In this document: positions 7,404 through 14,478 of the stretch, piece after piece
Position numbering within the stretch: the first letter of the stretch is position 1
How the letters are laid out: every line of letters begins with the position of its first letter
DNA from: M3007 sp044350425
GTDB lineage: Bacteria; Bacteroidota; Bacteroidia; Chitinophagales; Saprospiraceae
NCBI GenBank assembly: GCA_044350425.1
Contig: JBILHS010000105.1
Coordinates: forward strand, 1 to 20,368
Reading direction: 5' to 3'
DNA length: 20,368 nt
Notes under the pieces: model-generated
Databases searched by the model: none
What the model was told of the DNA's origin: nothing
What the model saw: the letters and a program-made list of their open reading frames with translations, nothing else
Position numbers and translations under genes: made by a program

Positions 7404-7465
7404 GCGGTAAAAATTGGCAAGCAGCCTGATCAAACTCAAAAATTTATTGACCTTCGCCGCAACAG
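7404..7465 (+). promoter_or_regulatory. 62-nt conserved upstream element, copy 2
   Basis: Second copy of the element at 6014-6075, placed 33 nt before the kinase-fusion start. Immediately downstream AATTTTTG (7474-7481) resembles a -7 box; TTG at 7447-7449 lies 24 nt upstream of it. The duplication of this region before two adjacent genes suggests co-regulation. Confidence 0.5.
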
Positions 7466-7498
7466 CTTGGCTGAATTTTTGCCAATTTCACAGGAGTA

Positions 7499-8647
7499 AT
7501 GAATAAAAAAGTTTTTGTCACCGGATGCTTCGATCTGCTGCATAGCGGGCACGTTGCCTTTTTGAAAGAAGCCGCGCAATATGGCGATTTATATGTGTGC
7601 ATTGGCAACGATGAAAATGTAAAAAACCTCAAAGGACGCTATCCCGTCAACCATCAAAACGAACGGTGGTACATGCTCGATGCCCTTGCCTGTGTAAAAG
7701 ACGTGCGCATCAATAAGGGCTGGGGAATTCTTGATTTTGAACAAGAACTGGAGGAAATTGCGCCGGATGTTTTCGTGGTGAACGAGGATGGACATACCCC
7801 GGCAAAAGAAGCCTTGTGCAGAAAAAACAGGATCGAATATCACGTTTTGAGTCGCAAACCACATGGCGATCTGCCGGTGCGATCCACCACCAGCTTGCGC
7901 ACCGTTTGTACCATCCCTTTCCGGATAGATATCGCGGGCGGTTGGCTGGATCAGCCTTATGTTTCGAAATTCTACCCCGGCCCGGTGCTTACTGTTTCTA
8001 TTGAACCCACGATAGACTTCAACGACCGGAGCGGGATGGCTTCCAGCACCCGACGCAAAGCCATAGAATTATGGAAAACGGAAATACCCGCAGGCGATAA
8101 GGAGCAATTGGCCAAAATTTTATTCGTGTACGACAATCCACCGGGTTCGGGCCACGTGAGCGGTTCTCAGGACAGCATCGGCATTGTTTTTCCGGGCTTG
8201 AACAAACTGCATTACAATAACAACTACTGGCCTGAATCTATTGAAACCATTTACGATGAGGATCTTCTTGGCTGGATCGAGTCCCATTTGTATCTGGTGA
8301 CGCTTGGACCAAGAATATCCACTTACAATGTGCTGGAAAACACGCAGATCGACACAGAACATGCAAAAGCACTGGCCGATGCTGCAGACCTTTGTTGGGA
8401 TGCATTGGCCAGGAAAGACATTGAGTCCTTCGGTGCGGCCTTTAAAGCCTCTTTTGAGGCCCAGATTGCCATGTTCCCCAATATGGTGGATGCAGAGATC
8501 TGGAACGTGGTAGCACAATACCGTTCCAGGGCCCTGGGCTGGAAGTTGAGCGGCGCGGGTGGCGGTGGGTATTTGATTCTGGTGAGTGACACCCCGATTG
8601 AAAACGCCATTCAGGTTAAGATAAGAAGGCGGGATGTCTGGAGTTAG
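7499..8647 (+). CDS. Cytidylyltransferase-like / GHMP kinase fusion protein, probable sugar activation enzyme
   Basis: 382 residues. Residues 1-135 are a nucleotidyltransferase of the TagD/HldE C-terminal type: VFVTGCFDLLHSGHVAFLKE carries the HxGH motif (H15, H18), and the later PVRSTTSLR has the usual 'RSTT' nucleotide-binding segment. Residues ~136-382 are a GHMP kinase: PFRIDIAGGWLDQP near 139, NPPGSGHVSGSQDSIG near 213 in place of the usual 'GLGSSAA' loop, and KLSGAGGGGYLIL near 349. A fused kinase plus nucleotidyltransferase would take a sugar to its 1-phosphate and then to an NDP-sugar, analogous to Fkp (L-fucose) or to HddA plus HddC-type heptose enzymes, but the domain order and small size differ from Fkp. 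The next gene is a mutarotase 24 nt downstream, pointing to a deoxysugar such as fucose or rhamnose. Substrate unknown. Confidence 0.85.
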   Translation: MNKKVFVTGCFDLLHSGHVAFLKEAAQYGDLYVCIGNDENVKNLKGRYPVNHQNERWYMLDALACVKDVRINKGWGILDFEQELEEIAPDVFVVNEDGHTPAKEALCRKNRIEYHVLSRKPHGDLPVRSTTSLRTVCTIPFRIDIAGGWLDQPYVSKFYPGPVLTVSIEPTIDFNDRSGMASSTRRKAIELWKTEIPAGDKEQLAKILFVYDNPPGSGHVSGSQDSIGIVFPGLNKLHYNNNYWPESIETIYDEDLLGWIESHLYLVTLGPRISTYNVLENTQIDTEHAKALADAADLCWDALARKDIESFGAAFKASFEAQIAMFPNMVDAEIWNVVAQYRSRALGWKLSGAGGGGYLILVSDTPIENAIQVKIRRRDVWS

Positions 8648-8671
8648 CAACCATAAATAAACAAACAAAAC

Positions 8672-9007
8672 ATGAAGCGATATTGCCTGGCCCTGGACTT
8701 AAAAGAGGATGCTGCGCTCATAGCCGAATACGAAGCGTATCACCGAAATGTCTGGCCTGAAATCATTCAGAGTATTCAGGATTCGGGTATTCTCAGCCTG
8801 GAGATCTATCGCGTAGCCAATCGTCTGTTTATGATCCTGGAAACCCGCGATGATTTTTCATTTGAACTCAAAACTGCGATGGATGCTGCAAACGCAAGCG
8901 TGCAGCAATGGGAACAACTGATGTGGAAATATCAGCAGGCACTGCCTGGCGCCAAACCGGGTGAGAAGTGGATGGTTATGGATCGGATTTTTAGTTGGGG
9001 GAAATGA
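8672..9007 (+). CDS. L-rhamnose mutarotase family protein (RhaM-like)
   Basis: 111 residues, the usual length for RhaM (~104-112). It begins MKRYCLALDLKEDAALIAEY and carries the family signature Y-x-x-H-x-x-V-W-P-E (Y20, H24, V27-E30), then 'SGILSLEIYR..NRLFMILE' and 'W..LM.KYQ.ALP', with a final aromatic-rich segment (EKWMVMDRIFSW). RhaM interconverts alpha and beta anomers of L-rhamnose; related proteins act on L-fucose. It follows the kinase fusion by 24 nt and is very likely co-transcribed. Supplying the right anomer to an anomeric kinase would make sense of the pairing, which is inference. Confidence 0.88.
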   Translation: MKRYCLALDLKEDAALIAEYEAYHRNVWPEIIQSIQDSGILSLEIYRVANRLFMILETRDDFSFELKTAMDAANASVQQWEQLMWKYQQALPGAKPGEKWMVMDRIFSWGK

Positions 9008-9044
9008 CTTCCCGGTAATAAAAGTATAAAATTGCCAGCAACTT

Positions 9045-9079
9045 TGAAATCTATTTAAGCAACAGCCTGGCTACCTTTG
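9045..9079 (+). promoter_or_regulatory. Promoter candidate for ppiB
   Basis: TACCTTTG at 9072-9079 matches the Bacteroidota -7 consensus TAnnTTTG in full, and TTTG at 9044-9047 could be the -33 box (24-nt spacing, longer than usual). Transcription would start near 9086, giving a leader of about 90 nt before the cyclophilin gene. A 13-codon open frame (ATG 9084 to TGA 9125) lies in the leader; I attach no function to it. Confidence 0.5.
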
Positions 9080-9174
9080 CCGCATGAAACCGTATCTGAG
9101 CAACAGACCAGATCTAAGGTTTTGAGTCAGGTGCCAACCCCACAACAACATTCAAAATAAATTCAATCATAAAA

Positions 9175-9675
9175 ATGAAGGTTCAACTGACCACATCCAT
9201 GGGTGTCATCACCCTTTCTCTGAATCAGGAAAAAGCACCCCTGACGGTGGAGAATTTTGTCAAATACGTCAACGCAGGTTATTACAATGGCACCATCTTT
9301 CACCGTGTGATCAATGATTTTATGGTCCAGGGCGGTGGTATGGATGCCCAAATGAATTCAAAACCCAGCGGTGCACCCATTAAAAACGAAGCCAACAACG
9401 GTCTGGCCAATTCAAAATACAGCATCGCGATGGCCCGCACGAATGATCCGCATTCTGCCACAGCGCAGTTTTTTATCAATGTGAAAGACAATGCATTCCT
9501 GAACCACAGCGGCGAGAACATGCATGGCTGGGGCTACTGCGTTTTTGGAGAGGTGATCGAAGGACAGGAAGTCGTGGATGCGATGAAAGTGGTTCCAACC
9601 GGTCGTTTTGGCGGACATGATGACGTGCCTAAAGAGGCGATTTTGATCGAATCTGCGGTGATGCTGGAGGACTAA
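9175..9675 (+). CDS. ppiB: Cyclophilin-type peptidyl-prolyl cis-trans isomerase
   Basis: 166 residues, cytoplasmic (no signal peptide), close to E. coli PpiB (164 residues) in length and in motif order. The active-site segment TIFHRVINDFMVQGGG gives F42, H43, R44 and Q52. PIKNEANNGL, SIAMARTNDPHSATAQFFIN and WGYCVFGEV are the other conserved blocks, and the C-terminal DVPKEAILIES is also as in PpiB. It catalyses isomerisation of Xaa-Pro peptide bonds during folding. It stands alone between its own promoter candidate and a terminator. Confidence 0.95.
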   Translation: MKVQLTTSMGVITLSLNQEKAPLTVENFVKYVNAGYYNGTIFHRVINDFMVQGGGMDAQMNSKPSGAPIKNEANNGLANSKYSIAMARTNDPHSATAQFFINVKDNAFLNHSGENMHGWGYCVFGEVIEGQEVVDAMKVVPTGRFGGHDDVPKEAILIESAVMLED

Positions 9676-9699
9676 GATTTTTGAACCATTGACCTAATA

Positions 9700-9736
9700 A
9701 AATGTCGGCCTGGCTTAATGTCACGCCGACATTTTT
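9700..9736 (+). terminator. Rho-independent terminator after ppiB
   Basis: A 10-bp perfect stem (AAATGTCGGC at 9700-9709 with GCCGACATTT at 9725-9734), a 15-nt loop, and a T-rich continuation. It lies 25 nt after the ppiB stop codon. Confidence 0.75.
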
Positions 9737-9875
9737 ATGTTTATTCAGGTTGGTCTAAGGATTGAAAGCTTTTTGCACACGATTGTATTTGTTGTTTTTA
9801 TCAAAATATTCACTTGTTTTTTATTTTTTTATTTCAACTTTACACCTTAGATCGCAAAAATCAACATACAAAAAT

Positions 9876-12317
9876 ATGAGAAAGCCAAATTTTAAATGCC
9901 TGCTGGTATGGACGATCACTTTGTTTTTTTCGCAACCGATCCAAAGCCAAACCAGCATCCTTGGACGTGCACAAGACGATAAATCTCAGGCCCTGTCATC
10001 CGCTACAGCCCTGCTGCGTCAGGCCAATGATTCCATGCTGGTGAAGGGTGTTGTTTGCAACGATCAGGGTTTATTCCAGTTCGAAAACACTCCCTCCGGC
10101 CATTATTTCATTGAAATTAACATGCTGGGTTATGCCCCGGCCTTTTCCAAACCCATCCAGGTCAATGCCAGCGAGGGGAATATTGACCTCGGCAACATCC
10201 GCTTGAGCGAGGATCATACCATGCTCAATGAAGTATCGGTAGTGGCCAAAAGACCCTTTCTGGAGCAGAAAATTGACCGGACCATTGTGAATGTGGCCAA
10301 TTCAATCACCCATGCCGGTGGAAATGCCCTGCAGGTACTGCAACGTTCGCCGGGGGTACAGGTCAACCAACTCACCAACAGTATTTCGCTGGTCGGAAAA
10401 GAGGGTGTGGTCATCATGATCAATGGAAAGATCTCCCGTTTACCTGCCGATGCCATTGTGCAAATGCTGGCCGGGATGACTGCCGAGAACATCGACCGTA
10501 TCGAACTCATCCACACACCACCCTCCAGTTTTGACGCGGAGGGCTCCGCAGGTATTATCAATATTATCCTGAAAAATACCGGCGATGCAGGGTTTAACGG
10601 TGGCTATTCCGCCAAAGCGGGCTATGGTCGCGGCGAAAAATACGGGGCAGGCGCTTATTTCAATTACCGAAAGAAAAAGGTCAACTGGTATGGTGGCTAT
10701 GATTACTACTTAAATAACAACCCGCAGGTATTTACAAATTATCGTGGCGTACAACAAGGCAACGACTTTCTGGAAACCGCAACTTTCAGCGACCGATACC
10801 GCACCCCTTATCCGACCCACAATGTGCGACTGGGCGCTGATTTTCAGCTCTCCCCCAAGACTGTTTTTGGCGCATTGGGTACCTTCTTCGACGGGAACTG
10901 GGATATGGATGCCACCAACGAAGTGACTTATTCTACCAAAGGCAACGTAGACAGCCTGCTCAGAATGCCCAATACGGAGATCAATCACACCCGGTCCATC
11001 GCCGGCAACCTCAATCTGGCGCATCAGATCAACAAAAACCAATCCCTGAATCTCGACGCAGATTACATCGAATACGATATCAACAACCCCAGCTATTACG
11101 ATCTGCAAAATCCTGATGCAAACGGGAATTTCAACACTTCCAGCGAACTCCGGATCGGTAAAAAAACGCCCATTCAGGTAGCGGTCGGAAAGGCCGATTA
11201 CACGGTGAGTTTCGGATCAAAATCCAAACTGGAAACGGGTGGAAAATTCACTTCCATGCGTTTTGAAAACGATGTAAGCGTAGAAAGCCGGGTGCCGCAA
11301 CAAGATTGGATGCTGATTCCAGAGCTCACTTCGAAGGCCCAATTGAACGAAAGCCTGGCGGCCGCTTACGCTACTTTTTCCACTAAATTCGATGCTAAAA
11401 CGGATGTGAAAGCCGGTTTTCGGTATGAATATACCAACACCCACCTCGGCACAGAAGAGGAGCCGGATCTGGTGGATCGACAGTATGGCTCCTGGTTTCC
11501 CAGTGTCTTTATTACCCGAAAATTTTCGGACACCAAAGAACTCAACCTTACCTACAGCCGCCGGATCACCCGGCCTCAGATCAGGCAACTGGCGCCCTGG
11601 CTTATTTTCATTGACCCAACGACTTTGCAGGGCGGAAATGCTGCGATCCAGCCCTCCTTTACGGATGCCTTAAACCTTAATTATAGCTTTAAAACCTATC
11701 GTTTAAGTTTGTCATACAGCCTGGAAGATGCCCCGATGCGCTACGTCCCGTTGGTGGATGCGCAGACCAACCGGCAGATCATCCGGCCGGACAATCTGGA
11801 CCGGGAGCAAGTGGCCAGTCTGAATTTATTTGTACCCCTTAACCCAACTAAATGGTGGGGCCTGACCAGCAATTTCTTTTTAAATACCACTTCAATTGAC
11901 TTTACCCTGGAAGGGCAAAAATTTCTGGTCCAAAATGTGAACTACGGGTTTAACGCCACCAATACCTTCAGCTTACCCAAGCAGTTTACCCTGGAAGTTT
12001 CCGGAAGTTACAGCTCACCGGGCTATTGGGGCATTGCGTATTGGGATGCAACCGGTAGGCTGGATATTGGATTGGAGAAGAATTTTGGCGACAAATGGGG
12101 CAAGTTGCGGTTCAGTGCCAGCAACCTGTTTGAGTCCGACAACTGGTTCGGCACCACCCGTCAACCGGATATTAACCTGTATACCAAAGCATCCTTCGAA
12201 TTCGCGGAGCGCAGTTTCATCCTTTCCTGGACCAACACTTTTGGCAACAAAAAACTGAAGTCGTCCAGACAACGGCAAACGGGAGCTTCTGAGGAGATGC
12301 AGCGGATCTCGGGGTAG
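9876..12317 (+). CDS. Outer-membrane beta-barrel protein (TonB-dependent-receptor-like, OMP_b-brl_3 type)
   Basis: 813 residues from the ATG at 9876; the frame is open to 9762 through a TTG, but only the 9876 start gives a clean signal peptide (MRKPNFKCLLVWTITLFFSQ then PIQSQ). Residues ~26-115 are a carboxypeptidase-regulatory-like beta domain (GRAQDDKSQALSSATALLRQ, 'G.F.FENTPSGHYFIEINMLGY'). Residues ~120-230 are a plug-like domain: LNEVSVVAKRPFLEQKIDRT, ALQVLQRSPGVQV, IELIHTPPSSFDAEGSAGII. The rest is barrel strands with the signature YSRRITRPQIRQLAPWLIFI and NLNYSFKTYRLSLSYSLED. The family differs from SusC and is common in Bacteroidota; substrates are mostly unknown. No SusD-like partner is present. 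A weak promoter-like TTG-N18-CAACTTTA lies at 9814-9842. Confidence 0.9.
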   Translation: MRKPNFKCLLVWTITLFFSQPIQSQTSILGRAQDDKSQALSSATALLRQANDSMLVKGVVCNDQGLFQFENTPSGHYFIEINMLGYAPAFSKPIQVNASEGNIDLGNIRLSEDHTMLNEVSVVAKRPFLEQKIDRTIVNVANSITHAGGNALQVLQRSPGVQVNQLTNSISLVGKEGVVIMINGKISRLPADAIVQMLAGMTAENIDRIELIHTPPSSFDAEGSAGIINIILKNTGDAGFNGGYSAKAGYGRGEKYGAGAYFNYRKKKVNWYGGYDYYLNNNPQVFTNYRGVQQGNDFLETATFSDRYRTPYPTHNVRLGADFQLSPKTVFGALGTFFDGNWDMDATNEVTYSTKGNVDSLLRMPNTEINHTRSIAGNLNLAHQINKNQSLNLDADYIEYDINNPSYYDLQNPDANGNFNTSSELRIGKKTPIQVAVGKADYTVSFGSKSKLETGGKFTSMRFENDVSVESRVPQQDWMLIPELTSKAQLNESLAAAYATFSTKFDAKTDVKAGFRYEYTNTHLGTEEEPDLVDRQYGSWFPSVFITRKFSDTKELNLTYSRRITRPQIRQLAPWLIFIDPTTLQGGNAAIQPSFTDALNLNYSFKTYRLSLSYSLEDAPMRYVPLVDAQTNRQIIRPDNLDREQVASLNLFVPLNPTKWWGLTSNFFLNTTSIDFTLEGQKFLVQNVNYGFNATNTFSLPKQFTLEVSGSYSSPGYWGIAYWDATGRLDIGLEKNFGDKWGKLRFSASNLFESDNWFGTTRQPDINLYTKASFEFAERSFILSWTNTFGNKKLKSSRQRQTGASEEMQRISG

Positions 12318-12644
12318 GGTTGATTCTCTGTACCGGCGACTTTAGTCGCAGGAAAAAACGATGGCAGTGTGCGGCTATCCCAGCTCCAGGCTACCATGCT
12401 ATGGAGGTTCGGTAGTTGGATAAAATTCGTGTAATAACTTGTACAGCTTAGAATAAGGTCTACTTTTATACTTCAAAGAACTCCTCCATGAATCAAGCAG
12501 CTTCCCTTTTTTGTCGGCTTGCATGGTGCGTGCATCCAACTGCATTGGTTGGATTGACGTAACAGGTGTTTCCCGGCAATGTAGTGACAAAGCGGGTTTT
12601 CACGCAATGGGTCATGTATAGGGGGAGTTGACGAACAACCTTGG
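12318..12644. other. Intergenic stretch, no supported gene
   Basis: Begins with a copy of the palindromic repeat (12331-12353). The rest has only short open frames. The longest is on the minus strand at 12590-12399 (63 codons, including GKLLDSWRSSLKYKSRPYSK). It has a protein-like lysine/leucine composition but I do not recognise it; a decayed gene fragment is possible. No second attC-like hairpin was convincing here, although weak pairing between ~12561-12575 and ~12631-12643 exists. Confidence 0.4.
12331..12353 (+). repeat. Palindromic repeat family, copy 1
   Basis: Identical over 23 nt to 16831-16853. The core GGCGACTTTAGTCGC folds as a GCGAC/GTCGC stem with a TTTA loop, extended by CC/GG pairs beyond one mismatch. 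Flanking identity extends to about 34 nt with one difference. It sits 14 nt after the stop codon of the beta-barrel gene and could act as a transcript-end hairpin there. Confidence 0.8.
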
Positions 12645-13375
12645 TTGGCTTCCATAAAATAAAATATGAAGATGAGATTAAGAACAATTTTTCTAACCGC
12701 AATAATGGTGTCAGGATTTGCTTTTCAAAATTGCAACCCGTTTGAAGTTGATTGTAATTGTCCACCATTTTTAGGTGATTACTTCGACATTCAAGGAATT
12801 GAGTTGATAAATTATAAGAAACGGGGTGAGTGTTGCGTTGATAAAATTTTAGGAAACGAGGAGGTTAAATTTTCTGATTATCACGGCTTGACAATTGATT
12901 GCGTTGTCGAGTATCACACAAGCAATTGTAATCGAAATAAACCATGGGGATTCTCAATAATAAATTCTGCCCTCGCTTGTTCTTGTCTTGAAAATGGTTG
13001 GGAAGGTTCAAAAGAAGAAAAATTAACCTCGATGACAATTTTGACCTTGAACGATTTTGATGATGAGCATTTAGCGAATGATACGATTAATGCTTTGTTC
13101 GAAGTAAGATTTCATAATGAAATTTTAGATTTAAATGAATATCTTCTTCAAGATACCTCAATAATGAAATTTGAAGATTTTGGATTAAAATTAAAAAAAG
13201 CACCAGAGTTGGACAATGAATTCAAGATTAAAGTCATCATGGAATTGTCAACGAATGAAATCTATGAATCAGAGAGTCTTCCAATAAAAATAATAAAATA
13301 GAAATTGAATACGGAAGCCAACAAAGTGTAGCTGCTCATGCCGCCTATGCGGCGACACGCCAGCTACACAGGACG
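12645..13375 (+). mobile_element. Integron-type gene cassette (single, no integrase seen)
   Basis: A 731-bp unit with every structural mark of a cassette. The left end is G|TTGGCTTCC (12644-12653). The coding start comes only 20 nt inside. An attC-like hairpin follows the gene, and the unit ends at G|TTATGT (13375-13381). The left-end bases are the exact reverse complement of GGAAGCCAAC at 13313-13322 over 10 nt. That is what is expected when the circular cassette forms its own R''/R' pair across the junction. Base composition is distinctly more AT-rich than in the neighbouring genes. No integrase gene or second attC was found in the window. Confidence 0.7.
12666..13301 (+). CDS. Exported hypothetical protein, cassette-borne
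   Basis: 211 residues from the ATG at 12666; a second ATG two codons on is equally usable. The N-terminus (MKMRLRTIFLTAIMVSGFAF then QNC) is a signal peptide; Cys23 could be a lipoprotein Cys but Asn at -1 makes a poor lipobox. The mature part is Cys-rich at the start (DCNCPPF, GECCVD, ACSCLENG), acidic, and has no motif I can name with confidence. The 'CPPFLGDYFDIQGI' start recalls small Bacteroidota lipoproteins of DUF5034 type; this is a weak suggestion. Its AT-rich codon use differs from that of all large genes nearby, consistent with arrival on the integron-type cassette that encloses it. An exported protein of unknown function is a typical cassette product. Confidence 0.75.
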   Translation: MKMRLRTIFLTAIMVSGFAFQNCNPFEVDCNCPPFLGDYFDIQGIELINYKKRGECCVDKILGNEEVKFSDYHGLTIDCVVEYHTSNCNRNKPWGFSIINSALACSCLENGWEGSKEEKLTSMTILTLNDFDDEHLANDTINALFEVRFHNEILDLNEYLLQDTSIMKFEDFGLKLKKAPELDNEFKIKVIMELSTNEIYESESLPIKIIK

Positions 13376-13381
13376 TTATGT
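13313..13381 (+). other. attC-like recombination site (hairpin)
   Basis: R''-like GGAAGCCAAC (13313-13322), spacer AAA, stem GTGTAGCTG (13326-13334), a variable part with a small inner hairpin (GCCGC CTAT GCGGC, 13340-13353), stem CAGCTACAC (13361-13369), spacer, and R'-like GTTATGT (13375-13381). The invariant AAC and GTT of attC sites are present at the expected places. R'' is 6/7 to RYYYAAC. In the integrated form R'' does not pair fully with the downstream GTTATGT, but it pairs perfectly with the cassette's own left end. An ordinary terminator is less likely because there is no T-tract. Confidence 0.65.
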
Positions 13382-13435
13382 ACAAGCATATCCACCCCGC
13401 AACACCACCATCTTCCAACCCCGGCCCCACCCGCT

Positions 13436-14326
13436 CTAACACAGCGCGTAAAGCAACATCAGCAAATACTCCGCAAAAAAGAACACCCAAAAACGCATAT
13501 AAAAGCGATAGGTTCCCTCGGGTGTTTCGATGGAGGACGTCAGAACGTGGCCGATGAAGGCCGCCAACAGTATGCCGTGACCGATGCTCAGCAGCCAGCT
13601 ATGCGGTTGAATGGCCTGATAACCATATACGATGGCCAGCAAATAAGCCCCCATCACCAATATATTGCCCATGATAAAGGCATACCGGGCTGAATACAAC
13701 AGCGGTAAGGTCCGAATTTGATATTCCGCGTCGCCTTTTGTATCGTAGAGGTCTTTGAACCAGGCGATAGCGAGGCTAAATACCGACACGAAAACGGTCA
13801 GTAATATTAATTCCGGCCAATGTTGTATACCAGCTGATATCAAGCGATCTAACTCCGCTCCGATGGCTAAGTTAACCAATACGCCCCGAACGGCCACAAT
13901 ACAAAATGCAGCTGTGATATGGTGTCGCTTCAAACGAATGGGCGGCAGGGAGTAGGCGGTTCCAAGCCCTAAAATCAGCACCATGACGATGCTCATGTTG
14001 GCCGAAACCTGCCAGGCGGCCAACAGGCAAACGGCTATACCGACTAAAATGATTTGCCAGGCCCCACGCAGGCTCAGCCGCCCCGCCGGAATTGGCAAAA
14101 AGGGCTTATTTATCTTATCCATTTCCCAGTCGGTAATCTGGTTGAGGCCGGTAATAAACACATTGCAGCCAAGTGCGGCAAGCAGTGTCCAGGCATAAAC
14201 CGGCCAATACAAAACCGCATTTTCTCCTTTACAAGCCAGTAAAAAAAGCGTAGAAATACTTAAAAAAGAACCGATTATGGTGTGCGGACGGGTAAAGTCC
14301 CAGAGCAGTTTAAGTTTTTTTAACAT
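13436..14326 (-). CDS. UbiA-family prenyltransferase, homogentisate-phytyltransferase-like
   Basis: 296 residues from the ATG at 14326. A polytopic membrane enzyme with about eight or nine hydrophobic segments. The first Asp-rich motif is NQITDWEMDKINKPFLPIPA (N62, D66, D70); the 'NKP.LPi.aG' continuation is typical of homogentisate prenyltransferases (VTE2/HPT) rather than of UbiA or MenA. The second motif is KDLYDTKGDAEYQIRTLPL (D192, D195, D199), again close to the plant/cyanobacterial 'KD.pD.eGD..y.i.T' pattern. The enzyme would transfer a prenyl chain from its diphosphate to an aromatic acceptor such as homogentisate. It faces a VTE5-VTE6-like fusion across a 152-bp gap, which could supply the prenyl diphosphate. 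Substrate assignment is inference; the family call is firm. Confidence 0.88.
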   Translation of the reverse strand: MLKKLKLLWDFTRPHTIIGSFLSISTLFLLACKGENAVLYWPVYAWTLLAALGCNVFITGLNQITDWEMDKINKPFLPIPAGRLSLRGAWQIILVGIAVCLLAAWQVSANMSIVMVLILGLGTAYSLPPIRLKRHHITAAFCIVAVRGVLVNLAIGAELDRLISAGIQHWPELILLTVFVSVFSLAIAWFKDLYDTKGDAEYQIRTLPLLYSARYAFIMGNILVMGAYLLAIVYGYQAIQPHSWLLSIGHGILLAAFIGHVLTSSIETPEGTYRFYMRFWVFFFAEYLLMLLYALC

Positions 14327-14456
14327 CAATGGTTGATTCCTGGATCAGGGCTTTGGTATCAAAGTGCTGGAATGCATTGAACACAATGTAGTGTTGATTG
14401 TTCTCGAACGACCTCTGGTGCATCGTACCGGTCACTTCGGCGCCCAATGCAGCCGT
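14310..14456 (-). pseudogene. Short coding remnant overlapping the start of the UbiA gene
   Basis: On the minus strand an open frame of 48 codons (14456 to a TAA at 14312-14310) reads ...LGAEVTGTMHQRSFENNQHY and IVFNAFQHFDTKALIQES, ending DVKKT. It has no good start upstream (an ATG at 14423 would give 37 residues), and it overlaps the UbiA start by 17 nt in another frame. The composition looks protein-like and the overlap resembles translational coupling, so it may be the 3' end of a former upstream operon gene cut by a rearrangement near 14457. I do not recognise the family; chance is possible. Confidence 0.3.
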
Positions 14457-14478
14457 TTATAAATGTATAAAACATTAT

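Noticed and set aside
9762..9875. Longer N-terminus for the beta-barrel protein
   Set aside because: It would need a TTG start and place a second hydrophobic stretch before the obvious signal peptide at 9876.
13326..13369. Simple rho-independent terminator after the hypothetical gene
   Set aside because: No T-tract on either strand, and the flanking AAC/GTT words plus the complementary left end at 12644 fit an attC site better.
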